From the NCBI RefSeq assembly GCF_014649695.1, contig NZ_BMTN01000008.1, positions 186,001 through 250,000 on the forward strand: 64,000 nt of DNA. Direction: 5' to 3'. Positions 43,866-54,596 of this stretch are shown one piece after another. Position numbers and translations under genes: made by a program. The stretch comes from Streptomyces kurssanovii (GTDB taxonomy: Bacteria > Actinomycetota > Actinomycetes > Streptomycetales > Streptomycetaceae). The notes below the pieces were generated by a model. That model worked only from the letters and a program-made list of their open reading frames with translations, had not been told where the DNA came from and made no database searches. Every line of letters starts with the position of its first letter. The stretch's first letter is position 1.

Positions 43866-44929
43866 GGCAGCACCCGCTCCCGCACCGCCCGGCCGGGCGC
43901 CTCCGGGACGACGGCCGGCACGGGCCGCGGCAGAGGGCGCGTCCGGCGGTGGCGCAGGTGTGCGCCGAGCCAGTGCCAGGTGGCGACGGGCGGCACGACC
44001 GCGCTGGTCAGCGCCATCGAGATGATCTCGTCGCGGGTCTTCGGGCCGGGCGCGATCCGGGCCCAGGCGAACTCGGCGGTGCCGGCGAGCCAGAGCGCGG
44101 CGCAGGCGGTGGCCGCGACGGGCCTGGCCAGTGCCGCGCACGTCAGCGCGGCCGCCGCCGAGGCCGTCACGGCGAGGTGGCGGGGCAGGCGCCCCCGTGG
44201 CGCGTCCGCCCGCCGCCACCAGTCGCGGCCGTGCAGCCGGTTCATCAGCACGTCGTCGGCGTTGCCCGCCTGTACGCGTACGGAGACCCAGCGGCCGGCC
44301 GGCCGGACCGGATGCGTGGTGGTGCGGGTGCCGGCGGCCAGTTCCCACCCGGCCGCCCGGACGCGCAGCGCGAGGTCGGCGTCCTCCCGGTAGGCGCGCG
44401 GGAAGCGTTCGTCGAAGCCGCCGACGGACTCCAGCACCTCGCGCCGATAGGCCATGTCGGCGGTGATCCAGCGGGCGGTGGCCAGGCCCGCGGTGTTGCG
44501 CTCCCAGTCGGTGGGCGGGCGGTCCGTGGGCAGCGGGACCTCGATCCGGGCGGTGACGCCGCCGGTGCGGGGCCCGGCCGCCGCGAGGTCGCGGGCCAGG
44601 TCGTCGCACCACGTGGGTCCGGGCACCACGTCGTCGTCGAGGAAGACGATCCAGGGGACGGGGCCGGCCACCCGCAGACCGGTGTTGCGGGCCGCGGCCG
44701 GTCCCCGGGCGCGGCCCGGCACCACGGAGGTGACCGGTCGCAGAGTCGCGGGGATCTCGACCGGGAGGGGGGTGCGGGGGGCGCCGCGGCGGTCGTCGAC
44801 GAGGACCACCCGCACCGGCCCGGGGCCGGCGGCGGCGGCCAGCGCCCGCAGGCAGCCCGTCAGACTGGGCCTGCCGACGGTCGGTATCACCACGGTGTAC
44901 CGCAGCGGCTCGTCTCCATGGGCGGTCAT
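43862..44929 (-). CDS. GT2 glycosyltransferase with C-terminal membrane segments
   Basis: 355 residues, GT-A fold: TVVIPTVGRPSLTGCLRAL, donor DxD in IVFLDDDVVPG and catalytic EDADLALRVRAAG. After about residue 265 comes an Ala/Leu-rich stretch with one or two likely membrane helices (HLAVTASAAAALTCAAL and the next 30 residues), placing the enzyme at the cytoplasmic membrane. ATGA overlaps at both ends. Sugar donor unknown. Confidence 0.88.
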   Translation of the reverse strand: MTAHGDEPLRYTVVIPTVGRPSLTGCLRALAAAAGPGPVRVVLVDDRRGAPRTPLPVEIPATLRPVTSVVPGRARGPAAARNTGLRVAGPVPWIVFLDDDVVPGPTWCDDLARDLAAAGPRTGGVTARIEVPLPTDRPPTDWERNTAGLATARWITADMAYRREVLESVGGFDERFPRAYREDADLALRVRAAGWELAAGTRTTTHPVRPAGRWVSVRVQAGNADDVLMNRLHGRDWWRRADAPRGRLPRHLAVTASAAAALTCAALARPVAATACAALWLAGTAEFAWARIAPGPKTRDEIISMALTSAVVPPVATWHWLGAHLRHRRTRPLPRPVPAVVPEAPGRAVRERVLP

Positions 44930-46608
44930 CGCAGAGCTCCCGTTCCGAGGTCGTCGGTGTCGTCGCCGCGACGGAAGAAGTCGCCGCGCCGGATGGCGTA
45001 CGGTCCGATGGCCAGCAGGTCGACGGGTGAGGAGCCGAAGCATTCGAGGGCGTCGCGCGGGTCGTCGACCATGGGCCGCCCGGCGGTGTTCAGGCTGGTG
45101 TTGACGACGACCGGCAGTCCGGTGAGCCGCTCGAACTCGCCGAGCATCCGGGCCACCAGCGGTTCGCGCGACCGGTCGACGGTCTGGATGCGGGCCGTTC
45201 CGTCGACATGGACGACGGCGGGGATGCGTTCCCGCCACGCCGGGGCCACGTCGTGCACGAAGAGCATGTACGGGCTGGGCATCGGCCCTTCGAAGATCTC
45301 CGTGGCCCGTTCGGCGAGCACCATCGGGGCGACCGGCCGGAACTGCTCACGGCCCTTGACGTCGTTGAGGCGTTCGAGGTTGCCCGCGTGGCCGGGGTGG
45401 GCGAGCAGCGAGCGGTGGCCGAGGGCCCTGGGTCCGTATTCGGAACGCCCCTGGAACCAGGCCACGATCGCGTTGTCGGCGAGTGCCTCCGCCACGGTCG
45501 CGGCGATGTCGGCGGGGCGGTCGAAGGGCACGGCGGCGGTCTTCAGCCAGGCGCCGAGTTCCGCGTCGGACCAGTCGCGGCCGAGGTCCGCGCCGTGCAT
45601 CGGCTCCGGGTCGTCCCCCGCGCCGGCCGACAGCAGCAGGGCGCCGCCGAGGGCGGTGCCCGCGTCGCCGGCGGCGGGCTGCACCCAGACCCGGGAGAAC
45701 GGGCCTTCGCGGGCGATACGGGAGTTGGCCACGCAGTTGAGGGCGACGCCGCCGGCGAGGGTGAGCAGGCTGTCATGGGTCTGCCCGTGCAGGTGGCGCA
45801 CCAGGTCGAGCATGGTCTCCTCGAGGACCGCCTGGGCACTCGCGGCCACGTCGGCGTGCTCCTGGGTCCACGGCTCCTCCGGACCACGCGGCGCGCAGAA
45901 CTGCTGCCAGGGCACGCCGGTCGCCCGGAAGCCGCCGTCGCCGGTGGGGTGCACGTACCTGCGCAGCTCGCCGAGCATGCGGGGCGTGCCGTGGGAGGCG
46001 AGGGCCATCACCTTGAACTCGTCACTGGAGCGCAGGAATCCGAGGTGCTCGGTCAGCTCCTCGTAGACGAGTCCGAGCGAGTGGGGCAGTTCCTGTGCGT
46101 GCAGGGCCTCCAGCCGGCCGTGTATCCGGCGGGCGGCGAGGTGCGAGGCCCGCTCGCCGCGGCCGTCGAGGACGAGCACCGACGAGGTGTCGGCGTCGGG
46201 TGCGGCGAATGCGCCGGAGGCGGCGTGTGCCATGTGGTGCGGCACGAAGCGGACGATGTCGGGGTCGAGGCCGGGCAGCGCGGTCTGCAGGAAGCCGGGG
46301 GCCTCCCGTGCGTAGGCGAGGCGCAGGTGGTCCCAGGGGTCGTCGAGGCCCATGGCGTCGGTCGGCCTGGCGAGCGAGGGGTCGAACGAGTACGCCACCG
46401 CGTCGAGGTCCTGGGGCCGCAGCCCGGCGCGCTTGAGACACCAGGCGGCGGCCTGTTCCGGCAGTTCCCAGGCGGAGAAGGGCAGCGGCCGCTTTCCGTG
46501 CTTGCGCCGGGAGAAGCGTTCCTCCTCGGCCGCCGCGACGGTCCTGCCGTCGATGACGAGTGCGGCGGCGGGGTCGTGGAACAGGGCGTTGATTCCGAGA
46601 ATGCGCAT
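44926..46608 (-). CDS. NodU/CmcH-family carbamoyltransferase
   Basis: 560 residues. N-terminal MRILGINALFHDPAAALV and HHMAH (124-128) form the Kae1-like carbamoyl-adenylate site, and the C-terminal YrdC-related domain has SEYGPRALGHRSLLAHP. The family moves a carbamoyl group from carbamoyl phosphate to a hydroxyl of a sugar or antibiotic. Within this operon the target is probably a glycan sugar. Start: ATG 46608 gives the conserved N-terminus; GTG 46617 would add three residues. 58 nt separate it from the epimerase gene. Confidence 0.9.
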   Translation of the reverse strand: MRILGINALFHDPAAALVIDGRTVAAAEEERFSRRKHGKRPLPFSAWELPEQAAAWCLKRAGLRPQDLDAVAYSFDPSLARPTDAMGLDDPWDHLRLAYAREAPGFLQTALPGLDPDIVRFVPHHMAHAASGAFAAPDADTSSVLVLDGRGERASHLAARRIHGRLEALHAQELPHSLGLVYEELTEHLGFLRSSDEFKVMALASHGTPRMLGELRRYVHPTGDGGFRATGVPWQQFCAPRGPEEPWTQEHADVAASAQAVLEETMLDLVRHLHGQTHDSLLTLAGGVALNCVANSRIAREGPFSRVWVQPAAGDAGTALGGALLLSAGAGDDPEPMHGADLGRDWSDAELGAWLKTAAVPFDRPADIAATVAEALADNAIVAWFQGRSEYGPRALGHRSLLAHPGHAGNLERLNDVKGREQFRPVAPMVLAERATEIFEGPMPSPYMLFVHDVAPAWRERIPAVVHVDGTARIQTVDRSREPLVARMLGEFERLTGLPVVVNTSLNTAGRPMVDDPRDALECFGSSPVDLLAIGPYAIRRGDFFRRGDDTDDLGTGALR

Positions 46609-46666
46609 GTCAGTCACAGGCCTTTCGACGAGGCGCGTCCAGGGTCCGGGCGGTCGTGGCGCGCCG

Positions 46667-47626
46667 TCAGTCCATGTGGTCGCGGAACCAGGCGATGGTG
46701 CGGCGCAGGCCCTGCTCGGCGCTCACGGACGGCTCCCACTCGAGCTTGTCGCGGGCCAGCGTGATGTCGGGGCAGCGCACGTCCGGATCGTCCGTGGGCC
46801 GCTCGATGAAGCGGATCTCGGAGCTGGATCCCGTGAGTTCGATGATCAGGCGGGCGAGGTCGAGCATGGTGATCTCGGTCGGGTTGCCGATGTTCACCGG
46901 GCCCCGCAGCCCGTGGGCGGCGGCCGCCAGAATGCCGCGCACGGTGTCGTCGACGTAGCAGAGGGACCGCGTCTGACGGCCGTCGCCGCTCACCGTCAGG
47001 GGCTCGCCGGCCAGCGCCTGGCGGACGAACGTCGGGACCGCCCGGCCGTCGTGGCCGCGCATCCGGGGCCCGTAGGTGTTGAAGAGCCGCACGATGCCGG
47101 TGTCGGTGCCGTCGGCGTCCGCGTGGGCGGTGGTCAGCGCCTCACCGAAACGCTTGGCCTCGTCGTACACGCTGCGCGGGCCGACCGGGTTGACGTTGCC
47201 CCAGTAGCGCTCGTTCTGCGGATGCTGCTGGGGGTCGCCGTAGACCTCCGAGGTGGACGCCAGCAGGAAGCGGGCCCCGAAACCGTGGGCGAGTGCCAGG
47301 GCGTTGCGGGTGCCGATGCTGCCCGCGTCGAGCGTGTGCAGCGGCAGCCGGAGGTAGTCGGCCGGGGAGGCCGGTGAGGCGAAGTGCAGCACCAGGTCCG
47401 CGGGGCGGTCGACGGTGAACGGTTCACTGACGCTGGCCCGCACGAGCTGGAACCCGGGGCGGTCGCGCAGCGCGGATATGTTCTCCGGGCGGCCGGTGCT
47501 GAAGTCGTCGACGCAGGTCACCGCGGTGCCGGAGTCGAGCAGCGCCGTGCACAGGTGCGAACCGACGAAGCCCGCGCCACCGGTGACGACGGCGTGCTTC
47601 CAACTGCGCGAGAAGGCGGCGTTCAT
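46667..47626 (-). CDS. NAD-dependent NDP-sugar epimerase/dehydratase (UXS-like)
   Basis: 319 residues, extended SDR: VVTGGAGFVGSHL, catalytic Tyr/Lys in SVYDEAKR, LASTSEVYGDP and FNTYGPRMRGHDGRAVP. The last three are typical of UDP-glucuronate decarboxylase/dTDP-glucose dehydratase relatives. It would make a modified nucleotide sugar for one of the operon's transferases; the product cannot be named. GGAGG with a 6-nt spacer precedes ATG 47626. It is the first gene of the ten-gene leftward glycan operon, so the promoter should lie in 47627-47803. Confidence 0.87.
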   Translation of the reverse strand: MNAAFSRSWKHAVVTGGAGFVGSHLCTALLDSGTAVTCVDDFSTGRPENISALRDRPGFQLVRASVSEPFTVDRPADLVLHFASPASPADYLRLPLHTLDAGSIGTRNALALAHGFGARFLLASTSEVYGDPQQHPQNERYWGNVNPVGPRSVYDEAKRFGEALTTAHADADGTDTGIVRLFNTYGPRMRGHDGRAVPTFVRQALAGEPLTVSGDGRQTRSLCYVDDTVRGILAAAAHGLRGPVNIGNPTEITMLDLARLIIELTGSSSEIRFIERPTDDPDVRCPDITLARDKLEWEPSVSAEQGLRRTIAWFRDHMD

Positions 47627-47743
47627 CGATTACCTCCGTACGTCCCCTGCGTCCTGCCGGGTCTTCCGGCCTGCGACCAGCGTCGGCCGCTCCGGGTGCC
47701 CGGGCCGCTTCACGTACTGCATTCGAGTGACCTACGGAATGTG

Positions 47744-47775
47744 TTCACCGGGCGGATGTCGCTCCGCCCGGTGAA
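47744..47775. promoter_or_regulatory. 12-bp perfect inverted repeat before the SDR gene
   Basis: TTCACCGGGCGG (47744-47755) and its complement (47764-47775) enclose 8 nt. The repeat lies 29 nt before the next ATG, upstream of a GGGTAC element, so it would be outside a leaderless transcript and could be an operator. It could also be the far end of the divergent promoter region. Confidence 0.5.
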
Positions 47776-47788
47776 TGTCCGGCGTCTG

Positions 47789-47794
47789 GGTACC
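47789..47794 (+). promoter_or_regulatory. sigma-B-like -10 element GGGTAC
   Basis: GGGTAC stands 9 nt before the ATG at 47804. GGGTAY is the -10 of stress sigma factors of the SigB group in Streptomyces. A transcript from here would begin at or next to the ATG, in line with the lack of a ribosome site. The matching GNNT -35 at 14-16 nt is not convincing. Confidence 0.35.
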
Positions 47795-47803
47795 CGTCGC
47801 CGC

Positions 47804-48625
47804 ATGACCTCTTCGAACCCTCTGGCCGTTGTCACGGGGGCGTCCAGTGGCATCGGCTTCGAACTGGCGAAACAGCTGGCCGAGCGCGGTTACGACCTGA
47901 TCGTCAACGCCGAGGACGACGCACGGCTGCACGAGGCGGCCGAGCGGATACGCGCCGCCGGCACGACGGTGCAGGCGGTCCGTGCGGACCTGCGTGACCA
48001 CGACGAGACAGAACGGCTCCACGAGGCCGTCTCGAGGACCGGGCGCCCGGTCGCGGTCGCCGCGCTCAACGCGGGCATCGGCCGCGGCGGCGCGTTCCTC
48101 GACACCGACCTCGCCGACGAGCTCTCCATCGTGGACCTCAACGTCAGATCGACCGTCCACCTGGCCAAACGCCTGCTGCGGGACATGGCCGACGCCGACG
48201 AGGGACGGCTTCTCATCACGTCGTCCGTCGCCTCGACCATGCCGGGGTCCTTCCAGGCCGTCTACAACGCCTCGAAGTCCTTCCTCCAGTCCTTCGCGCA
48301 GGCCCTTCAGAACGAACTGCGGGACACCGGTGTCACCGTCACGTCGCTGATGCCGGGCCCCACGGAGACGGACTTCTTCCGCCGTGCCGGCATGGGTGAC
48401 ACCAAGGTCGGACAGCAGCCCAAGGACGATCCGGCGCAGGTGGCGAAGCAGGGTCTGGACGCGCTGATGGCCGGTACGGACAAGACCCTCGCGGGCTCGG
48501 TGAGGACCAAGGCACAGGGACTCGCGGCCAAGGTGCTCCCGGACCGGCTCAAGGCCGCGGCACACCGCGGCATGGCCGAACCCGGCTCCGGCGACCGGCC
48601 GCGGAAAGCGGACGAGGAGGCATGA
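47804..48625 (+). CDS. short-chain dehydrogenase/reductase, possibly leaderless
   Basis: 273 residues. Classical SDR: TGASSGIG, catalytic Ser in TSSVAS and YNASKSF, with MPGPTETDFF. The C-terminal 55 residues (GLDALMAGTDKTLAGS onward) are extra and resemble membrane-associated oxidoreductases of the DltE type. The stretch before ATG 47804 has no purine-rich ribosome site. The stop overlaps the next gene in ATGATGA, so it is cotranscribed with the alcohol dehydrogenase. Confidence 0.88.
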   Translation: MTSSNPLAVVTGASSGIGFELAKQLAERGYDLIVNAEDDARLHEAAERIRAAGTTVQAVRADLRDHDETERLHEAVSRTGRPVAVAALNAGIGRGGAFLDTDLADELSIVDLNVRSTVHLAKRLLRDMADADEGRLLITSSVASTMPGSFQAVYNASKSFLQSFAQALQNELRDTGVTVTSLMPGPTETDFFRRAGMGDTKVGQQPKDDPAQVAKQGLDALMAGTDKTLAGSVRTKAQGLAAKVLPDRLKAAAHRGMAEPGSGDRPRKADEEA

Positions 48626-49809
48626 TGAAAGCACTGACCTGGCACGGAAAGCGCGACGTACGCGTGGAGACCGTCCCTGATCCCGAGATCCGCGATTCGA
48701 CCGACGTGATCGTCAAGGTGACGACGTCCGGCCTCTGCGGTTCCGACCTGCATCTGTACGAGCTGTTCGGGCCGTTCATCGACCCGGGCGACATCCTCGG
48801 GCACGAACCGATGGGCGTGGTGGAGGAAGTGGGCTCCGAGGTCACCGCGGTACGGCCGGGCGACCGTGTCGTGGTCCCCTTCAACGTCTCGTGCGGCACC
48901 TGCTTCATGTGCGCGCAGGGCCTGCAGTCCCAGTGCGAGACCACCCAGGTCAGGGAACACGGCATGGGAGCCTCGCTGTTCGGCTACACCAAGCTCTACG
49001 GGCAGGTGCCCGGCGGACAGGCACAGTACCTGCGGGTCCCGTTCGGCAACACGCTGCCCATCAAGGTCCCTGACGGCCCGCCGGACGACAGGTTCGTCTA
49101 TCTGTCCGACGTGCTGCCCACGTCGTGGCAGGCGGTCGAGTACGCGGCGGTGCCGCCCGGCGGATCCGTGGTGGTGCTGGGACTCGGGCCGATCGGAGAC
49201 ATGTGCACCCGCATCGCGGCGCACCGCGGTGCCGGCCTGGTGATCGGTATCGACCTGGTGCCGGAACGCCTCGAGCGGGCCAGGGCGCACGGTGTGCGCA
49301 CGTTCGACCTCGAGGAGTACGGCGCCAAGGTCGCGGACGCGGTCCGTGATCTGACCGACGGCCGCGGGGCGGACGCGGTCATCGACGCGGTCGGCATGGA
49401 GGCCCACGGCGCGCCGGTGGCGAAGGCGGGGCAGCAGCTGACGACCCTGCTGCCCGGTGCGGTCGCCGCCCGGATGATGAAGCGCGTCGGCGTCGACAGC
49501 CTCTCCGCCCTGCACCTGGCGATCGAACTGGTACGCCGCGGCGGCACCGTGTCCCTCTCCGGGGTGTACGGCGGGATGGCGGACCCGATGCCGATGATGA
49601 CCATGTTCGACAAGCAGGTGCAGTTGCGGATGGGGCAGGCCAACGTGTGGCGGTGGGTGGACGATCTGCTGCCGCTCGTCACCGACGGCGATCCGCTCGG
49701 CACCGAGCAGTTCGCCACCCACCGCGTGCCGCTGGAGAAGGCTCCGGAGGCCTACGAGATGTTCCAGAAGAAGCAGGAGGGAGCCGTCAAGGTGCTCTTC
49801 TCGCCCTGA
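48625..49809 (+). CDS. zinc-dependent alcohol dehydrogenase (formaldehyde-dehydrogenase-like)
   Basis: 394 residues, MDR superfamily. Catalytic zinc ligands in LCGSDLH and GHEPMG; structural-zinc region CGTCFMCAQGLQSQC keeps Cys residues; NAD site VVVLGLGPIGDM. It belongs to the glutathione-independent formaldehyde dehydrogenase-like group common in stress-related actinobacterial operons. Of two adjacent ATGs, 48625 is preferred since GAGGAGG stands 4 nt ahead; ATG 48622 is only 1 nt away. It ends 24 nt before convergent gdhA. Confidence 0.9.
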   Translation: MKALTWHGKRDVRVETVPDPEIRDSTDVIVKVTTSGLCGSDLHLYELFGPFIDPGDILGHEPMGVVEEVGSEVTAVRPGDRVVVPFNVSCGTCFMCAQGLQSQCETTQVREHGMGASLFGYTKLYGQVPGGQAQYLRVPFGNTLPIKVPDGPPDDRFVYLSDVLPTSWQAVEYAAVPPGGSVVVLGLGPIGDMCTRIAAHRGAGLVIGIDLVPERLERARAHGVRTFDLEEYGAKVADAVRDLTDGRGADAVIDAVGMEAHGAPVAKAGQQLTTLLPGAVAARMMKRVGVDSLSALHLAIELVRRGGTVSLSGVYGGMADPMPMMTMFDKQVQLRMGQANVWRWVDDLLPLVTDGDPLGTEQFATHRVPLEKAPEAYEMFQKKQEGAVKVLFSP

Positions 49810-49833
49810 CCCGCGGCCGGTCGGGCGGGCCGG

Positions 49834-51393
<1,560 letters not shown>

Positions 51394-51422
51394 TCAGAAC
51401 GTGGCGCGGCGGCGAAAGCGAG

Positions 51423-51458
51423 CGGGAGCGGTCCACCCTGACTGGCGGACCGCTCCCG
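51423..51458 (-). terminator. 12-bp hairpin behind the whiE hydroxylase
   Basis: Arms 51423-51434 and 51447-51458 pair perfectly around 12 nt, starting 20 nt past the hydroxylase stop. The remaining 51190-51422 shows no gene and should hold the gdhA promoter. Confidence 0.7.
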
Positions 51459-51477
51459 TTTCCGTGCGCCGTCGGCC

Positions 51478-53130
51478 TCAGCCGCGCCGCAGCACCGCCG
51501 CCAGAGCCTCGTACAGCGTGGTCTCCGCATCGGGTACCGCGTGAACCTCGCGCCAGGCAACGAACCCGTCCGGGCGGACCAGCACCGCGCCTTCGGGCGT
51601 GGTGCCGTGCATCTGCGCCCAGTCGGCGCCGGCCTCCGCCACCAGGTCCGCCTCCGTTCCCTGGCCGACGCGGTACGCGACCAGCCCGACCGACAGGCGG
51701 TCGGCGACGAGTTCCGCCGCCGTGAGCCAGTCCTTGCCGCCGTGACCGGCCAGCAGGACGAACGACTTCTCGTAAAGGTCCAGCGTGGACAGTCTGCTGT
51801 GGTCGCCGGGCCGGTGGAGCCACATGTGCGGGGCACGGCTTCCGGGGGCCCCGGAGAAGTCGATCCGGTCGGGGACGGGCGGCAGTTCGGGGTCGGTGCC
51901 GAGGACCGCCCCCCGCGGGTAGCGGTAGCCGAGGACGACGGGGAGCAGCCCGCCGCGCGGTCCGGCGGCCACGGCCGCGGGCGCCGGCTCGTACCCGGGG
52001 TGACTGTGCTCGACCGACCGCGCGGAGGCGCGGGCGCTGGTGGCCAGCGCCACCGGCAGGCGCTCCTGCTCGTAGGTGTCGAGCAGCCCCGGCCCCGCAG
52101 AGCCGTCGAGGACGGCCGCGATCTTCCAGGCGAGGTTGTGTGCGTCCTGGATACCGGTGTTGGAGCCGAAGGCGCCGGTCGGCGACATCTCGTGTGCGGA
52201 GTCCCCCGCCAGGAAGACCCTGCCCCGCCCGTAGTGCTCGGCGACCCGTTCCGCGGCGTGCCAGGGCGCCTTCCCGGTGACCTCGACGTCGAGGTCCGGC
52301 ACGCCGGTCGCCGCGCGCAGGAGGTCGGCGCAGCGCTCGTCCGTGAAGTCCTCGAGCGGCTCGCCGCGGTCGTACTGCCAGGGCGCGTGGAAGACCCAGA
52401 GCTCCTTGTTGTCCACCGGGAGCAGGGCGCCCTCCGCCTCGGGGCCGGTGAGGTAGCAGACCACGAAGCGGCGGTCGCCGACCACGGCGGCGAGTGCGCG
52501 CGAGCGGAAGCTGACGCTCACGTTGTGGAACAGGTCGCCGGGGCCGGACTGCCCGATGCCGAGCCGCTCACGCACAGGGCTGCGCGGCCCGTCGGCGGCG
52601 ATCAGATAGTCCGCGCGCACCGTGCTCTCGCGGCCGGTCCCCCGGTCGCGGACGACGGCGGTGACGCCGTCGTCGTCCTGCTCGAAGGAGACCAGCTCGG
52701 TGGAGAAGCGCACATCGCCACCCAGTTCGACGGCCGCCTCGAGGAGCACGGGCTCCAGGTCGTTCTGGCTGCACACGCACCATGCGGCGGGGCTGAGGCG
52801 GCCGGGCGCGCCGCCCTTCTCGTCGATCTGCTTGACCAGCCACTCGCCCGCGTCGGTGTCGCCCAGGTCCGGCGTCTGCAGGATGCCGTGGTTGTCCGCC
52901 AGCACGGACGCCGCGGCCCGGATCCGCTCCGCCACCCCGGCCGAACGGAACACCTCCATCGTGCGCAGGTTGTTCCCGCGGCCACGGGGGTGGATCGAGG
53001 TGGCCGCGTGCTTCTCGACGAGCATGTGCTCGACGCCGAGCCGGCCGAGGAACAGGGATGCGGACAGGCCCACGAGGGAGCCGCCCACGATCAGGACCGG
53101 TACGCGGTGTTGTTCGGCTTTCTCTTCCAT
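51478..53130 (-). CDS. spore-pigment FAD-dependent hydroxylase (WhiE ORFVIII type)
   Basis: 550 residues, aromatic polyketide hydroxylase. FAD-binding VLIVGGSLVGLSAS (GGSLVG 16-21), ribose motif GDSAHEMSPTGAFG near 300, and a C-terminal thioredoxin-like domain as in phenol hydroxylases. In S. coelicolor the divergent whiE ORFVIII adds oxygen to the spore pigment late in its synthesis, and the position here is the same. Start: ATG 53130 (GGAG, 5-nt spacer) gives the normal N-terminus; ATG 53175 would add 15 residues. The 266-nt divergent gap should hold the two developmental promoters. Confidence 0.92.
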   Translation of the reverse strand: MEEKAEQHRVPVLIVGGSLVGLSASLFLGRLGVEHMLVEKHAATSIHPRGRGNNLRTMEVFRSAGVAERIRAAASVLADNHGILQTPDLGDTDAGEWLVKQIDEKGGAPGRLSPAAWCVCSQNDLEPVLLEAAVELGGDVRFSTELVSFEQDDDGVTAVVRDRGTGRESTVRADYLIAADGPRSPVRERLGIGQSGPGDLFHNVSVSFRSRALAAVVGDRRFVVCYLTGPEAEGALLPVDNKELWVFHAPWQYDRGEPLEDFTDERCADLLRAATGVPDLDVEVTGKAPWHAAERVAEHYGRGRVFLAGDSAHEMSPTGAFGSNTGIQDAHNLAWKIAAVLDGSAGPGLLDTYEQERLPVALATSARASARSVEHSHPGYEPAPAAVAAGPRGGLLPVVLGYRYPRGAVLGTDPELPPVPDRIDFSGAPGSRAPHMWLHRPGDHSRLSTLDLYEKSFVLLAGHGGKDWLTAAELVADRLSVGLVAYRVGQGTEADLVAEAGADWAQMHGTTPEGAVLVRPDGFVAWREVHAVPDAETTLYEALAAVLRRG

Positions 53131-53396
53131 GAGTGCTCCAGCTCCAGCCGCCGGTAGGGATGTGGCGTTCTCCATGCCCGCGTTTCCTGCCCGCGCGGGA
53201 GGGGTTCGGCTCGGCCCTTCACCCGCGTGGTGCACACATCTCGCGCCACCCGTGTTACCGACACAGGATCGAAGCCGGACCACCACATCGCGTCACAGGT
53301 GGCCAGCCGTCCGCATACGCCGGATGCGTCGCTCGGAATTCCCGAGGCCCGGCGTCGTGCCGCAGGCGGCCTCACCGACAAGGAGATGCGTGGAAC

Positions 53397-54521
53397 ATGA
53401 CAATGCTGTCCGAACGTGTGTCCCAGTCCGCATTCGACGGCTCCCGGCTCCGGGTCGTGCTGCTGCTTGACCTCCAGGACGGCGCCCAGCAGCGCTTTCT
53501 GACGGCCTACGAGCACATGCGCAACCAGGTGGCCGCCGTGCCCGGTCATCTCAGCGACCAGCTCTGCCAGTCGATCGAGAACCCGTCGCAGTGGCTCATC
53601 ACCAGCGAATGGGAGAGCGCACCGCCCTTCCTCGCCTGGGTGAACAGCGAGGAGCACGTCGAGACCGTACGGCCGCTGCACGACTGCGTGCGCGACACAC
53701 GGTCCCTGCGCTTCAGCGTCCTGCGGGAAACCGCGGGCGTGCACGCCCCGCAGGCCGCCGCCCAGCACGCCGGCGGGCTCCAGCCGTCCCCCCGGGTCGG
53801 AGACGGCGTGGTCCGCCACGCCCTCACCTTCACCGTCAAGCCCGGCAGCGAGCAGACCGTGGCCAAGATCCTCGCCGGCTACACCTCGCCCCAGGCGCAG
53901 GTCGACGACACCACCCGGCTCCGCCGCACCACGCTGTTCATGCACGGCAACCGCGTCGTACGGACCGTCGAGGTCCAGGGCGACCTGCTCGCGGCGCTGC
54001 GGCACGTGGCCAGGCAGCCCGAGGTCAGGGCGGTCGAAGAGGCCATCAACCCGTACCTGGAGCAGGACCGGAACCTCGACGACCCGCAGTCGGCACGGCT
54101 GTTCTTCACCCGCGCCGCCCTGCCCGCGGTCCACCACCTCGCGCCCCCGGGCGAACAGCACGCGGAGAGGGAGCGCCACGCGCTGCTCTACCCGGCCAAG
54201 CCCGGGTGCGGGATGGCCCTCGCCCGGCTGCTGGCCGGACAGGACGAGGCAGCGGCCGACAGCGCCGGCTGCCCCGTCGACAGCAGCACCGTCTTCCAGC
54301 GCGACGACATCGTCGTACGCCTCGTCGACGTGCGCGGACCGCTCGACAGCGACCCGTCGGCCGTCATGGGCGCGCACGGCCTGCGCAAGGCCGGTGTGCT
54401 GGAGCGCCTGTTGGACACCGAGGCGCTCGGCATCGACGAGTCGCTCTCGGACGAGAAGGCGATGACCCGTCTGCTCGAGAGCGCCCAGATGCGCCTGATC
54501 ACCGACCGCCGTGCCGTTTGA
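53397..54521 (+). CDS. WhiE ORFI-type SchA/CurD-like protein
   Basis: 374 residues built of three related parts: an N-terminal ABM monooxygenase-like domain (about 15-110; WLITSEWESAPPFLAW), then two SchA/CurD-like domains (about 135-240 and 265-365), each starting with RHALTFTVKPGSEQTVAK or RHALLYPAKPGCGMALAR. First gene of the whiE-type operon; in known clusters it is required for normal pigment but its step is not defined. AAGGAGA stands about 11 nt before the ATG. No signal peptide. Confidence 0.88.
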   Translation: MTMLSERVSQSAFDGSRLRVVLLLDLQDGAQQRFLTAYEHMRNQVAAVPGHLSDQLCQSIENPSQWLITSEWESAPPFLAWVNSEEHVETVRPLHDCVRDTRSLRFSVLRETAGVHAPQAAAQHAGGLQPSPRVGDGVVRHALTFTVKPGSEQTVAKILAGYTSPQAQVDDTTRLRRTTLFMHGNRVVRTVEVQGDLLAALRHVARQPEVRAVEEAINPYLEQDRNLDDPQSARLFFTRAALPAVHHLAPPGEQHAERERHALLYPAKPGCGMALARLLAGQDEAAADSAGCPVDSSTVFQRDDIVVRLVDVRGPLDSDPSAVMGAHGLRKAGVLERLLDTEALGIDESLSDEKAMTRLLESAQMRLITDRRAV

Positions 54522-54596
54522 ACCACGCACCCGGCCGCCGGCGGCCGTGCGACACCACCGAGTCACCGCGCCGCAAGGCCTTGTGGAGGAACCGTC

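Noticed and set aside
49810-49833. Terminator between the alcohol dehydrogenase and gdhA
   Set aside because: The GGCCGGTC motif here is a direct, not inverted, repeat, so no hairpin forms.
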